A stretch of DNA of 64,000 bases from assembly GCF_000336815.1 (NCBI RefSeq), contig NZ_AOLG01000008.1, positions 67,545-131,544 of the forward strand, read 5' to 3'. The notes beneath the pieces are model-generated. The model saw only the letters and a list, made by a program, of their open reading frames with translations, made no database searches and was not told where the DNA came from. Every line of letters starts with the position of its first letter. Position 1 is the stretch's first letter. The stretch is from Haloferax prahovense DSM 18310 (GTDB lineage Archaea; Halobacteriota; Halobacteria; Halobacteriales; Haloferacaceae). Shown piece by piece: positions 16,828 through 25,731 of the stretch. The position numbers and the translations under genes are program-made.

Positions 16828-18420
16828 GTGCCACTGGAGACGCCGGCGCGCATCGTCCGGGCGCTCGTCGGTCGCGGCTACAACGCGGAACGCGAGGCCG
16901 TGACCCTCATCGCCGGCTCCGACGACCCCGGCCGCACCCTCGCCCGCGTCGTCGAAGCCGTCCCGGACGACGCGCTTCGCATCACCGCCGACCACGTCCG
17001 CGAGGTGCTCGCGTCCGCCCCCGCCGCGGACCCGCCGGGAACGGAATCGACCGGCCCGGCCGCCGCGCAGGTTACGGACGCCGACGCGTCTGCCACCGCC
17101 GCGTCAGACCCCCCTGTTTCCGCTGCAACATCGCACGACAACGCGGACCACACTGCTCAATCGACTCCAGCCGAAGCCGAGGGAGAGCCGACCGGGCGGA
17201 ACGTCGACCCGGCGCTTCGGTCCCTCGAAATCGCCAACGACATGACCGGCCAGTCGACGGGCACCGGCGAGTACGACGACTTCGTGAAGGTGTTCCGCGA
17301 CCGCTACGAGAAGCTCTCGAAGATGCTCCGCGGGCGCGTCAACCACCGTCCCGCGAAGGCCATCTCGAACATGTCCGGCGGCGAGGACGCGGAACTCATC
17401 GGCCTCGTCGACGACGTTCGCTCCACCAAGAGCGGCCACTGGATTATCGAACTCGAAGACACGACGGGGACGTTCCCCTGTCTCGTGATGAAGGACAAGG
17501 ACATCGCGGGCTACGTCGACGAACTCCTCATGGACGAGTGCATCGCGGTGCAGGGGACGCTCTCGGGCGACGCGGGCATCCTCTTCGTCGACTCGATGCA
17601 CTTCCCCGACGTGCCGCGGAGCCACCGACCCAACACCGCCGACAGGGACGTGCAGGCGGCGCTCATCTCGGACGTGCACGTCGGCAGCCAGGAATTCATG
17701 GCCGGCGCGTGGAATCGCTTCGCCGACTGGCTCCACACCGAGGAGGCAGAGCGCATCGAGTACCTCCTCATCGCCGGCGACATGGTCGAGGGCGTCGGCG
17801 TCTACCCGAATCAAGACGAGGAACTCGACGTCATCGACATCTACGAGCAGTACGAGGCGTTCTCGGAGCACCTCAAATCGGTGCCCGGCGACCTCGACAT
17901 CGTGATGATTCCGGGCAACCACGACGCGGTCCGACTCGCGGAGCCACAACCCGGTTTCGACGACGAACTCCGCGATATCATGTCGGCCCACGACGCTCGA
18001 ATCACGAGCAATCCCTCGATGATCACGCTCGAAGGGGTCAACGTTCTCATGTACCACGGCGTCTCGCTCGACGAGGTCATCGCCGAGCTGCCGGCCGATA
18101 AGGCGAGCTACGACGAGCCGCACAAGGCGATGTATCAGCTCCTGAAAAAGCGCCACGTCGCGCCGCAGTTCGGGGGCCACACCCGCCTCGCGCCCGAGGA
18201 ACTCGACTACCTCGTCATGGAGGACGTGCCCGACATCTTCCACACCGGCCACGTCCACAAGCTCGGCTGGGGCAAGTACCACAACGTCCTCGCGGTCAAC
18301 TCCGGCTGCTGGCAGGCCCAGACCGACTTCCAGAAGTCCGTCAACATCGACCCCGACGCCGGCTACGCCCCCATTGTCGACCTCGACACGCTGAACATGA
18401 CGGTTCGGAAGTTCTCCTGA
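16828..18420 (+). CDS. polD1: DNA polymerase D small subunit (DP1, exonuclease)
   Basis: Proofreading subunit of the archaeal replicative polymerase D. The 530 residues start with a helical N-terminal domain (LETPARIVRALVGRGYNAE). A low-complexity linker at about 70-130 and an OB-fold at about 165-260 follow. The calcineurin-like Mre11-type phosphoesterase comes last: ALISDVHVGSQEF, LIAGDMVEG, MIPGNHDAVR, MYHGVSLDEV and HTGHVHKLGWG. All metal-ligand motifs are intact. GTG at 16828 gives the family-like N-terminus; a GTG at 16810 would add six residues and is a possible alternative. The large subunit is not in the window. Confidence 0.95.
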   Translation: MPLETPARIVRALVGRGYNAEREAVTLIAGSDDPGRTLARVVEAVPDDALRITADHVREVLASAPAADPPGTESTGPAAAQVTDADASATAASDPPVSAATSHDNADHTAQSTPAEAEGEPTGRNVDPALRSLEIANDMTGQSTGTGEYDDFVKVFRDRYEKLSKMLRGRVNHRPAKAISNMSGGEDAELIGLVDDVRSTKSGHWIIELEDTTGTFPCLVMKDKDIAGYVDELLMDECIAVQGTLSGDAGILFVDSMHFPDVPRSHRPNTADRDVQAALISDVHVGSQEFMAGAWNRFADWLHTEEAERIEYLLIAGDMVEGVGVYPNQDEELDVIDIYEQYEAFSEHLKSVPGDLDIVMIPGNHDAVRLAEPQPGFDDELRDIMSAHDARITSNPSMITLEGVNVLMYHGVSLDEVIAELPADKASYDEPHKAMYQLLKKRHVAPQFGGHTRLAPEELDYLVMEDVPDIFHTGHVHKLGWGKYHNVLAVNSGCWQAQTDFQKSVNIDPDAGYAPIVDLDTLNMTVRKFS

Positions 18421-18499
18421 GTCGGCGGCCGTTCTCCTGCTCAGCGTGCCCCCTGATAGCACGCCGGATGTGCGGGGGTCGGGACCATTCCGCCGTCGC

Positions 18500-18507
18500 T
18501 TTTTATC
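18500..18507 (+). promoter_or_regulatory. TATA box for the flavin oxidoreductase gene
   Basis: TTTTTATC centred 26 bases before the ATG at 18530, consistent with a leaderless transcript and supporting that start. Confidence 0.55.
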
Positions 18508-18529
18508 CGCGACGCGCGCAGAATCGGTG

Positions 18530-19657
18530 ATGACTGACGACGCGCTGTTCGACGCGACGATCCTGAACGACCTGTCGCTCGCTAACCGGGCCGGGTTGGC
18601 ACCGATGACGCGTATCAGCGCCACCGACGAGGGGTTGGCGACGAACGAGATGGCCCACTACTACCGGAAGTTCGCCGACGGCGGGTTCGGATTCCTCGTC
18701 ACCGAGGGCGTCTACACGGACGACGCGTACAGCCAAGGCTATCTGAACCAGCCGGGGCTCGTCACCGACGACCACGTCGAGGCGTGGACGAACGTCACGG
18801 ACGCCGTCCACGAGGTCGACACGCCGATTTTCGCGCAGTTAATGCACGCCGGGGCGCAGTCGCAGGGGAACCCGCACCTCGACGGCGACCGGACGCTCGC
18901 GCCCTCCGCGGTCCAGCCCGACGGCCAGAAGGCGGAAGCCTACGGCGGGAGCGGCGAGTTTGCCGTCCCGAAGGCGGCTGACGAGGTGGACCTCGAAACC
19001 GCTCGTGAGGGCTTCGTACAGGCGGCGAGGAACGCGGTCGAAGCCGGCTTCGACGGCGTGGAACTCCACGGCGCGAACGGCTATCTGCTCAACGAGTTCC
19101 TCGCGGCGGACGCGAACCAGCGCGACGACGAGTACGGCGGGGGCCCCGAGTCTCGCGTTAAGTTCCCCGCCGAGGTCCTTTCTGCGGTCGCCGACGCGGT
19201 CCCCGAGGAGTTCGTCGTCGGCATCCGCGTCTCCCAAGAGAAAGTGACCGACGGCGACTACGAGTGGCCAGAAGGCGAGGACGCGGCCGCGGTCTTCTTC
19301 GAGGCGCTCTCGGCCGCCGGAGCCGACTACGTCCACACGACCGAGACCGACGCGACGAGTCCGACCTTCGGCGCGGACGGGTCCTCGCTCGCCGAGGCGG
19401 CCGCCGAACACGTCGCGGACGACACGGTCGTCATCGCCAACGGCGGTCTCGGTGACCCCGACGCGGCGGGGGCCGCCGTCGACGCCGGCGCGGACCTGTT
19501 CACGCTGGGAACGAGCGCGCTCGCCAATCCGGATTGGCCGGCGCGCGTGGCCGCCGACGACGGCCTCGACGCCTTCGACCCGGCGAAGTTCCTCGCGCCG
19601 ACCGCCGGTCTCTCCAACCACGAGGTTCCGTCCGACCCACCGGCCGCGGACGACTGA
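18530..19657 (+). CDS. NADH:flavin oxidoreductase, old yellow enzyme family
   Basis: A 375-residue FMN-dependent ene-reductase. It reduces activated carbon-carbon double bonds with NAD(P)H; the physiological substrate is unknown. The TIM-barrel motifs are clear: LANRAGLAPMTRISATDEG, QLMHAGAQS, FVQAARNAVEAGFDGVELHG then ANGYLLNEFLA, and FTLGTSALANPDWPARVA near the phosphate-binding end. It lacks the C-terminal ferredoxin-reductase half of the 2,4-dienoyl-CoA reductase type. The ATG at 18530 is preferred over upstream frame because of the TATA position and the family-like start DALFDATILNDLSLANR. It is monocistronic. Confidence 0.92.
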   Translation: MTDDALFDATILNDLSLANRAGLAPMTRISATDEGLATNEMAHYYRKFADGGFGFLVTEGVYTDDAYSQGYLNQPGLVTDDHVEAWTNVTDAVHEVDTPIFAQLMHAGAQSQGNPHLDGDRTLAPSAVQPDGQKAEAYGGSGEFAVPKAADEVDLETAREGFVQAARNAVEAGFDGVELHGANGYLLNEFLAADANQRDDEYGGGPESRVKFPAEVLSAVADAVPEEFVVGIRVSQEKVTDGDYEWPEGEDAAAVFFEALSAAGADYVHTTETDATSPTFGADGSSLAEAAAEHVADDTVVIANGGLGDPDAAGAAVDAGADLFTLGTSALANPDWPARVAADDGLDAFDPAKFLAPTAGLSNHEVPSDPPAADD

Positions 19658-19701
19658 CGCGCGCTCGACGCCGGGTCCCCTGACGGCGGACCGACGACCG
19701 A

Positions 19702-19723
19702 ACCCCTTCGCTTCCACTCGAAC
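19702..19723 (-). repeat. ORB-like motif, TCCAGT-type variant (degenerate)
   Basis: On the minus strand it reads TCGAGTGGAAGCGAAGGGGT, three mismatches from the ORB core. It lies in the 126-base gap between the convergent flavin oxidoreductase and ZIP genes. It shares AGT at positions 4-6 with three other distal copies. Confidence 0.35.
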
Positions 19724-19783
19724 TCTCGTTTTTGCGGCGTTTTCCGGGGCGTTCTGTTTTCGGGTTCCGCGACCCCGACTCGA

Positions 19784-20593
19784 CTACCCGAGCGTCACGT
19801 CGAGGTAGAGCATCACGACGACGCCGACCATCGTCCCGAAGGTCGCCACGCGCTCGTGACCGTTCGAGTGCGTCTCGGGGACGATTTCGTCGGAGATGAC
19901 GAACAGCATCGCGCCGGCGGCGAAGCCCATTGCGTAGGGGAGCAGCGCCGAGGCGTACTGGATGGCCCACGCGCCGAAGACGGCGAGCGGAATCTCCACG
20001 AGGCCGGCTCGGATGCCCGTGAACGTCGCGTAGGTCGTGTTCCGGAGGCCGGCGTTGACGGCGGCGATGGAGACCGCCAGCCCCTCGGGGATGTTCTGGA
20101 TGCCGATGGCGAGCATCAGCGGGATTGCCGTCCCGAGGTCGCCGGAGCCGAAGCCGACCCCGACGGCGAGGCCCTCGGGCATGTTGTGGATGGTGATGGC
20201 GACGATAAAGAGGACGACCGAGGCCATCTTCTTCTCCGTCTCAGGGGCGTCCGTCCGGGTCTTGCCGGTCACGAGGATGTGGACGTGCGGAATCCACAGG
20301 TCCGCTTGGTCGAGGACGACGACGCCGATGACGAAGCCGGCGAGGACCGGAATCGGATTCCCGCCCGCCGCCTCGATGCCGGGGAGGATGAGACTCGTGA
20401 AACTCGCGGCGAGCATGACGCCGGCGGCGAAGCCGAGGAGCGTGTCGAGCGAGCGCTTCGAGGGGTCGCGCCAGACGAGAATGAGAAGCGCGCCCACCAT
20501 GTTCATGCCGGCGATGACGATGCCGCCGAGGAGGCCCTGCATCACCGGGTCCGAGCCGGCGAGCGAGACGAACAACTCTTCGACCGTGGTCAC
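19784..20593 (-). CDS. ZIP-family divalent metal transporter
   Basis: A 269-residue inner-membrane protein with about eight membrane helices that should import zinc or a related divalent metal. Helix IV carries the diagnostic HNMPEGLAVGVGFGSGD, and helix V has GIQNIPEGLAVSIA, together forming the binuclear metal site. The loop between helices III and IV is short and lacks the His-rich stretch of eukaryotic ZIPs. Translation starts at GTG 20593, whose GTGA overlaps the stop codon of a 15-codon ORF (20590-20637). The predicted mRNA start falls at the ATG of that small ORF, so expression probably depends on translational coupling. Confidence 0.92.
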   Translation of the reverse strand: MTTVEELFVSLAGSDPVMQGLLGGIVIAGMNMVGALLILVWRDPSKRSLDTLLGFAAGVMLAASFTSLILPGIEAAGGNPIPVLAGFVIGVVVLDQADLWIPHVHILVTGKTRTDAPETEKKMASVVLFIVAITIHNMPEGLAVGVGFGSGDLGTAIPLMLAIGIQNIPEGLAVSIAAVNAGLRNTTYATFTGIRAGLVEIPLAVFGAWAIQYASALLPYAMGFAAGAMLFVISDEIVPETHSNGHERVATFGTMVGVVVMLYLDVTLG

Positions 20594-20637
20594 AGTCGTC
20601 TCACTCCCGGCCGCCGGTTCGCACGTCGTTCAGTCAT
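20590..20637 (-). CDS. 15-residue Arg-rich leader ORF before the ZIP transporter
   Basis: Encodes MTERRANRRPGVRRL, six of fifteen residues being Arg in three pairs. Its TGA overlaps the ZIP start codon as GTGA. A TATA box at 20661-20667 lies 27 bases before its ATG, which is the leaderless distance, so the transcript should begin at this peptide, not at the transporter. Short ORFs arise by chance, but the promoter spacing and the exact overlap support translation. Confidence 0.5.
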   Translation of the reverse strand: MTERRANRRPGVRRL

Positions 20638-20660
20638 GGGCCACCAAACGAGAGGGAGGT

Positions 20661-20667
20661 ATGTATT
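20661..20667 (-). promoter_or_regulatory. TATA box of the leader-ORF/ZIP unit
   Basis: AATACAT on the minus strand, 27 bases before the leader ATG at 20637 and 71 before the ZIP start. It is the only good TATA element in the 153-base intergenic region. Confidence 0.55.
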
Positions 20668-20746
20668 CCCACCGTCGGTTCTCGCCGACCGCGCCCTCGT
20701 TGCGCGCGACGGGAGCGAACTGGGCGGTCGCGCCCCGCGGGCTGGA

Positions 20747-21175
20747 CTACCCCGTCTCGTCGAGGACGTACCGGACGGTCGGCGACCCCTCGAACCGCGG
20801 GCCGTGGCCGACGCGGTCGAACCCGGCGTGCTCGACCGCGTCACACAGCGGCCGCTCGGATTCGAGGACGAGCACCTCGACCGGCAGGCTCTCGGCGCTG
20901 GCGAAGCGGAGCGGCTCTTCGAGCAGCCGCCGTACCGCCGGCTCGGTCCCGCCGAGCCGAGTGACGTGGAGGACGCCGTCGCGGACGTCGAAGCCGACGA
21001 ACCCGAGTACTGGTTCGTCGTCGGCCGGCGCGTCGGCGTTCGGGTCGGAGCCCGTGTCGGCGGTGGCGAGACGGACCGTGCGGTCGCGTATCAGCCGCCG
21101 CATCGCCCGTATCGGCGCGTCGGCGACGGCGGCGAGCGCCTCGGCGTCGGTGTCCACGGCGTCTCTGACATCCAT
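20747..21175 (-). CDS. GNAT-like N-acetyltransferase domain protein
   Basis: A 142-residue protein with the alpha/beta pattern of a GNAT fold. An N-terminal helix-rich part (VRDAVDTDAEALAAVADAPI) precedes strands such as VLGFVGFDVRDGVLHVTRLGG, the region before the acetyl-CoA site. The C-terminal VEVLVLESERPLCDAVEHAG resembles the last GNAT strand-helix. The canonical Q/RxxGxG/A loop is not clear, so activity is uncertain. I chose the ATG at 21175 because upstream in-frame sequence is Arg/Pro-rich noise. It is divergent from lysC and 153 bases upstream of the ZIP unit. Confidence 0.7.
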   Translation of the reverse strand: MDVRDAVDTDAEALAAVADAPIRAMRRLIRDRTVRLATADTGSDPNADAPADDEPVLGFVGFDVRDGVLHVTRLGGTEPAVRRLLEEPLRFASAESLPVEVLVLESERPLCDAVEHAGFDRVGHGPRFEGSPTVRYVLDETG

Positions 21176-21362
21176 ACCCGAACGTACCGCGCCTTCGGTG
21201 ATAAATCTCCGCACGCGAGGCGGCGGTACGGGCCGTCTCGACGCCGGATTCGAGGGTGACGGCAACGGTTGAATCGGAGGACATAGTTATACGTCCCCCC
21301 GCGTTAGCCCCTCGCATGTTTACCAACGAAGCCCCGAAGCGACGCGACGCACCGGAGGGACG

Positions 21363-22541
21363 ATGCGCGTAGTCGCGAAGTTCGGCGGCACCTCGCTCGG
21401 TAGCGGTGACCGAATCAACCGCGCCGCGGACTCCATCGCCGCGGCCGTCGAACACGGCCACGAAATCGCCGTCGTCGCCTCCGCGATGGGCTCGACGACC
21501 GACGACCTCCTCGACGAAATCAAGTTCGAGGCCGACGACCGCGACCGCGCCGAAATCGTCTCGATGGGCGAGCGGACCAGCGTGCGCATGCTCAAGGCGG
21601 CGCTGGCCGCCCGCGGCGTCAACGCCCTGTTCGTCGAACCCGGCACCGACGAGTGGCCGGTCATCACGAACGACCTCGGCGAGGTCGACGTCGAGGCGAC
21701 CCGAGAGCGGGCCGCGAAGCTCGCCGCCGAACTCGACGGCGTCGTTCCGGTCATCACCGGCTTCCTCGCGCAGAACCACGACGGCGAAATCACGACGCTC
21801 GGCCGCGGCGGCTCCGACACCTCCGCCGTGATGCTCGGTAACTACATGGACGCCGACGAGGTCGTCATCGTCACCGACGTGGAGGGTGTCATGACCGGCG
21901 ACCCGCGCGTGGTCGAAGGCGCGCGCAACGTCGGCCGCATCACCGTCGACGAGCTTCGGAACCTCTCGTTCCGCGGGGCCGAGGTCGTCGCGCCGTCTGC
22001 GCTCTCGTACAAGGACGCGGGGCTCGACGTTCGGGTCGTCCACTACCAGCACGGCGACCTGCTCACCGGCGGGACGCTCATCGAAGGCGAGTTCCACAAC
22101 CTCATCGACATGCAGGAAGAACCCCTCGCGTGTCTCACCGTGGCCGGGCGAGCGATTCGCAACCGACCGGGAATCCTCGCGGACCTCTCGGCAGCCCTCC
22201 GAGAAGAGGACATCAACGTCGACTCGGTCGCCTCCGGGATGGACTCTATCACGTTCTACGTCCTCGAAGACGACTCCGACCGGGCCGAGGCCGTCCTCCA
22301 CGACCGCGTCGTCGCCGACGACGCGCTGTCTTCCGTCACCGTCGAAGACGACATCGCCGTCGTCCGCGTCACCGGCGGCGAACTCCCGAACCGCCCCGGC
22401 GTCATCCTCGACATCGTTCAGCCGCTGTCCGACGCCGGCATCAACATCCACGACGCCATCACCTCCGCGACCTCCGTCGCAATCTTCGTGGCGTGGGACG
22501 ACCGCGAGGAGACGCTCGGCATCATCCAAGACAAGTTCTGA
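21363..22541 (+). CDS. lysC: Aspartate kinase
   Basis: Phosphorylates aspartate, the first step towards lysine (diaminopimelate route), threonine and methionine. The 392 residues begin with the kinase motif VVAKFGGTSLGSGDRI, followed by the catalytic-site GFLAQNHDGEITTLGRGGSD and the nucleotide-binding VVIVTDVEGVMTGDPRVV. Two C-terminal ACT domains, at about 265-330 and 340-392 (VRVTGGELPNRPGVILDIVQ), bind allosteric amino acids. It is a monofunctional kinase without a homoserine dehydrogenase. The 392-residue length is slightly short for the family but every motif is present. It stands alone. Confidence 0.95.
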   Translation: MRVVAKFGGTSLGSGDRINRAADSIAAAVEHGHEIAVVASAMGSTTDDLLDEIKFEADDRDRAEIVSMGERTSVRMLKAALAARGVNALFVEPGTDEWPVITNDLGEVDVEATRERAAKLAAELDGVVPVITGFLAQNHDGEITTLGRGGSDTSAVMLGNYMDADEVVIVTDVEGVMTGDPRVVEGARNVGRITVDELRNLSFRGAEVVAPSALSYKDAGLDVRVVHYQHGDLLTGGTLIEGEFHNLIDMQEEPLACLTVAGRAIRNRPGILADLSAALREEDINVDSVASGMDSITFYVLEDDSDRAEAVLHDRVVADDALSSVTVEDDIAVVRVTGGELPNRPGVILDIVQPLSDAGINIHDAITSATSVAIFVAWDDREETLGIIQDKF

Positions 22542-22757
22542 GCCCGCTCCTCGGCTCGATTCCGTTTTTACGCAGTCGTTTCCGCCAGCGACGCCGAACA
22601 GCCGGCAGCATCCGACGGTCGGCGTGGGCGGTTCGTGGCGATAGCGGAACAGCCGGCGACACCGATGCACAGTCCCGTCCACGAGCGCCGAAAACCGGGC
22701 GTCGTCCCTCGATTTTCCGCCTGCCGATTACTTCACGTTCGCGGGTCTATTGCGGGC

Positions 22758-24104
22758 ATGAAATCGTACAAGGCGAAGATGGTCGAGCCCATCGAACTCC
22801 CCTCGCGCGAGGAGCGCGAGGCCGCCCTCGAACGGGCCGGCTACAACGCGTTCAACCTCGACGCCCGCGACGTGTACATCGACCTCTTGACCGACTCGGG
22901 GACGGGAACTATGTCCGCAGAGCAGTGGGCGGCGATGATTCGCGGCGACGAGGCCTACGCGGGCAGCGAGTCGTTCGCCCGACTCGCGGAGTCGGTCCGC
23001 GACGTGATGGGCTTCGAGCACGTCGTACCGACCCATCAGGGTCGCGGGGCGGAGAACGTCCTCTACGGCGTCCTCTTGGAGGACGGCGACGTGGTTCCGA
23101 ACAACTCGCACTTCGATACGACCCGCGCCCACATCGTCAATCAGGGCGCGGAGCCGGTCGACTGTCCGTCGCCCGCCGCGCGCGACCCGAACTCCACGGA
23201 GTCGTTCAAGGGTAACTTCGACATCGACGCGGGCTACGCGCTCGTCGAGGAGGTCGGCGCCGACGCGGTTCCCGTCGTCGTCCTCACCATCACGAACAAC
23301 TCCGTCGCCGGCCAGCCGGTCTCGATGGCGAACATTCGCGCCACCGCCGAGTTCGCCCGCGACATCGACGCCATGTTCGTCATCGACGCCTGCCGATTCG
23401 CGGAGAACGCCCACTTCATCAAGACCCACGAGGCGGGTTACGAGAACCGCTCGGTCGCCGAAATCGCCCGCGCGCAGTTCGAACACGCCGACGCGATTAC
23501 GATGTCCGGCAAGAAAGACGCGCTCGTCAACATCGGCGGCTTCGCCGCGATGCGCGACGAGACGGTGTTCGAACACGCGAAGCAGCGCGCCATCCTCTAC
23601 GAGGGCTTTCCGACCTACGGCGGCCTCTCGGGCCGCGACATCGAGGCGATGGCCGTCGGCCTCCGCGAGGCCGTCACGCCGCCCTACGTGTCCGACCGCG
23701 TCGAACAGGTGGCCGAACTGGGCGACCTCCTCGTCGAGGCGGGCGTCCCCGTCTACCAGCCGACCGGCGGCCATGCGGTCTATCTCGACGCCGGCGAGGT
23801 GTTCCCGCACATCCCGAAAGACGAGTTCCCCGGACAGGAACTCGTTTGCGCGCTCTATCTCGAAGGCGGCGTCCGCGGCGTCGAACTCGGCGGCTTCGCG
23901 TTCCCCGGCACCGACCGGCCGGACCTCGTGCGCCTCGCGCTCCCGCGGCGCACCTACAGCCGCGAACATCTCGAACACGTCGCCGAGACGGCCGCGAAGG
24001 TGATGGACTCCGCCGGCGAGTACGGCGGTCTCGAAATCGTCGAGGAGCCGCCGATGAAGGAGCTTCGGCACTTCTCGGCGCGGCTCGAACCGGTGTCGAA
24101 CTGA
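22758..24104 (+). CDS. tnaA: Tryptophanase
   Basis: PLP-dependent beta-eliminating lyase that splits tryptophan to indole, pyruvate and ammonia. The 448 residues include the N-terminal KMVEPIELPSREER and TDSGTGTMSAEQWAAMIRGD, an aspartate in MFVIDACRFAENAHFI, and the PLP lysine in AITMSGKKDALVNIGGF. The C-terminal ELGGFAFPG and RLALPRRTYSREHLEHV are typical. Tyrosine phenol-lyase is a close relative, so substrate assignment rests on the general haloarchaeal annotation. The ATG at 22758 gives the family N-terminus; the upstream 41 in-frame codons are noise. No tnaB permease or leader peptide is adjacent. Confidence 0.9.
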   Translation: MKSYKAKMVEPIELPSREEREAALERAGYNAFNLDARDVYIDLLTDSGTGTMSAEQWAAMIRGDEAYAGSESFARLAESVRDVMGFEHVVPTHQGRGAENVLYGVLLEDGDVVPNNSHFDTTRAHIVNQGAEPVDCPSPAARDPNSTESFKGNFDIDAGYALVEEVGADAVPVVVLTITNNSVAGQPVSMANIRATAEFARDIDAMFVIDACRFAENAHFIKTHEAGYENRSVAEIARAQFEHADAITMSGKKDALVNIGGFAAMRDETVFEHAKQRAILYEGFPTYGGLSGRDIEAMAVGLREAVTPPYVSDRVEQVAELGDLLVEAGVPVYQPTGGHAVYLDAGEVFPHIPKDEFPGQELVCALYLEGGVRGVELGGFAFPGTDRPDLVRLALPRRTYSREHLEHVAETAAKVMDSAGEYGGLEIVEEPPMKELRHFSARLEPVSN

Positions 24105-24134
24105 CGGCTTCAGGATAGCTACTCGATTTCGTCC

Positions 24135-24794
24135 CTATTTTCCCTCGTACAGCCGGCTCGCCAGTCGCTCCGGCAGGCCGACCTCGCGCACGCGCTCGGC
24201 GACGCGGTCGATGTCGTAGTTGACGCGCTCCGCCTCGATTTCCATCGCGTCGAGGTCGGCGACCGCGTAGGCCGCCCGCGGGTCGCCGTCGCGGGGCTGG
24301 CCGACGCTTCCGGGGTTCAGGACGATTCCGTCGTCGTAGATTCGGTGGCCCTGCACGTGGGTGTGACCCAACACCAGCAGGTCCTCGCCGTCGAGGAGCG
24401 ACGGCGAGAAGTCGTCGGGGTAGGTGTAGCGGTCGGGGTGGTCGGGGTGGCCGTGGGCGAGTTTGACCCGGCCGTCGGCGACGTGTCGGGTTTTCGGAAG
24501 TGACGATAGCCACTCCATCGACGCCGGGGAGAGCGCGTCGCGGGCGTAGTCGACGCCCGCGGCCGCCATGCTGTTGAAGCGGAAGCCGGTCCCCGACGTG
24601 ACTGCGCGGTCGTGGTTCCCCGAGACCGTTGGCACGTCCCGGTCGGCGAGTTCGGACACGCACTCCTCGGGCCACGGGTTGTAGCCGACCACGTCGCCGG
24701 CGCAGACCAGTCGGTCGACCGGCGGCATCGATTCGAGCACCGCGTCGAGTGCCGGGAGGTTCCCGTGCACGTCCGAGATGACGCCCAGTCGCAT
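24135..24794 (-). CDS. YfcE/MJ0936-type metallophosphoesterase
   Basis: A 219-residue calcineurin-like phosphodiesterase with the complete two-metal signature: GVISDVHGNLPALDAVL, VCAGDVVGYNP, VSGNHDRAV, KLAHGHPDH and LVLGHTHVQGHRIYDDGIVL then NPGSVGQPRDGDPRA. The 5' part of the longer open frame is basic noise, so I start at ATG 24794. Family members act on small phosphodiesters in vitro, but the cellular substrate is unknown. It is convergent with tnaA and 94 bases from purO on the same strand. Confidence 0.9.
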   Translation of the reverse strand: MRLGVISDVHGNLPALDAVLESMPPVDRLVCAGDVVGYNPWPEECVSELADRDVPTVSGNHDRAVTSGTGFRFNSMAAAGVDYARDALSPASMEWLSSLPKTRHVADGRVKLAHGHPDHPDRYTYPDDFSPSLLDGEDLLVLGHTHVQGHRIYDDGIVLNPGSVGQPRDGDPRAAYAVADLDAMEIEAERVNYDIDRVAERVREVGLPERLASRLYEGK

Positions 24795-24888
24795 GGCTCG
24801 GTGTACGGGTGCGCGGCTGAAAAGTTCCGGGCCGGTCGCGAGTCGAGTACGACAGCGCACCTGACCCGGCGGGACGCCGACAGTCGCG

Positions 24889-25461
24889 TTACTCGCCGTT
24901 GTAGAAGGCGGTCTCGACCGAGTCACCGACGGTCGCGGCGGCGGCACAGACGGCGTGTTCGAACTCGTGGTCGTAGAGTTCGCGGGCCGCGTCGGCCGCG
25001 GTCTCCGCGTCGAGGTCGAACGCGCGCGGTTCGTCTTCCTCGTAGGTCGCCACGAGCGTGGGTTCGGAGACGGCTTCCACCACGAGCGCGTCCTTTCGGA
25101 CGATGCCGATGAACGCCTCGTCGTCGCCGACGACGCCCGCGATTCGGGGCGTGTCGTAGTCGTCTTTCTCGTAGTCGAGCGCGAGCAGAATCTCGGCGAG
25201 GGCGTCGCGCGGCGGGTAGCCGAGGTCGAGTTTCTCCGCGATGGGGTCGACCTGCGAGCCGTTGCCGACGACGACGTAGTCGCCGCCCTCGCGGACGCAG
25301 TTGTAGGCGATGTAGGGGTTATCGGTCTCGGGGGCGTCGGGCGTCGGCCCGACGGTCAGGGCTCCGTCCCGGTCGACGACCTGTCGGTTCGGGAAGGACC
25401 GAGAGGAGACGCGATACGCACCGATTCCGGGGCCAACGACGACGAAACGTCCGACGTACAT
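24889..25461 (-). CDS. purO: Archaeal IMP cyclohydrolase
   Basis: Catalyses ring closure of FAICAR to IMP, the last step of purine synthesis in archaea that lack PurH cyclohydrolase activity. The 190 residues match PurO from the start: [20 protein letters not shown] and RSFPNRQV, then [40 protein letters not shown] and [16 protein letters not shown]. The length is normal. The ATG at 25461 gives the canonical MY-GRF start; a longer frame to 25488 adds nine residues. No other pur genes are adjacent. Confidence 0.9.
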   Translation of the reverse strand: MYVGRFVVVGPGIGAYRVSSRSFPNRQVVDRDGALTVGPTPDAPETDNPYIAYNCVREGGDYVVVGNGSQVDPIAEKLDLGYPPRDALAEILLALDYEKDDYDTPRIAGVVGDDEAFIGIVRKDALVVEAVSEPTLVATYEEDEPRAFDLDAETAADAARELYDHEFEHAVCAAAATVGDSVETAFYNGE

Positions 25462-25560
25462 ACACGAGAGTGGATAGAATAGGGGCAAATAGTTGGCGGT
25501 TTATGCACGTCTGTCCGTCACCGTGCCATAAAATCGCACGGCGGAATCGACACGCAACGT

Positions 25561-25570
25561 TTACAAATAC
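25561..25570 (+). promoter_or_regulatory. TATA element of tRNA-Gln
   Basis: TTTACAAATA centred about 29 bases before the first tRNA base, typical of archaeal tRNA promoters. Confidence 0.6.
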
Positions 25571-25594
25571 CCGCGAAGTACGAATTGATGCGAA

Positions 25595-25667
25595 GTCCCA
25601 TGGGGTAGTGGCCAATCCTGTTGCCTTCTGGGGGCAACGACCCAGGTTCGAATCCTGGTGGGACTAT
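25595..25667 (+). tRNA. tRNA-Gln (anticodon CUG)
   Basis: 73 bases fold as a cloverleaf. The 7-bp acceptor is AGTCCCA with TGGGACT and discriminator A. The anticodon stem TTGCC/GGCAA holds loop TTCTGGG, giving anticodon CUG after U33, so it decodes CAG. The T-arm is CCAGG-TTCGAAT-CCTGG. CCA is not encoded and there is no intron. An AT-rich promoter precedes it. Confidence 0.94.
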
Positions 25668-25709
25668 TTCTCCGATTCTCACGCTCTTTGAGGCCGCGCT
25701 GTCCCCTGT

Positions 25710-25731
25710 TCTCCAGTTGAAACGAAGGGGT
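25710..25731 (+). repeat. ORB-like motif, TCCAGT variant, downstream of tRNA-Gln
   Basis: TCCAGTTGAAACGAAGGGGT has one mismatch to the origin core. A half-site in the opposite orientation (GTTTCGAGTGGAG) follows at 25756-25768. It lies between the tRNA and the convergent cgi121 gene, about 12 kb from oriC. Confidence 0.65.

Noticed and set aside
17108-17129. ORB-like string in the polD1 linker
   Set aside because: Five mismatches to the 18 fixed core positions. No better than chance for C- and G-rich coding sequence.
25595-25667. Reading the tRNA as tRNA-Pro (anticodon UGG)
   Set aside because: The loop is TTCTGGG closed by TTGCC/GGCAA. With U33 in second place the anticodon is CUG (Gln); the UGG reading would need a shifted loop.
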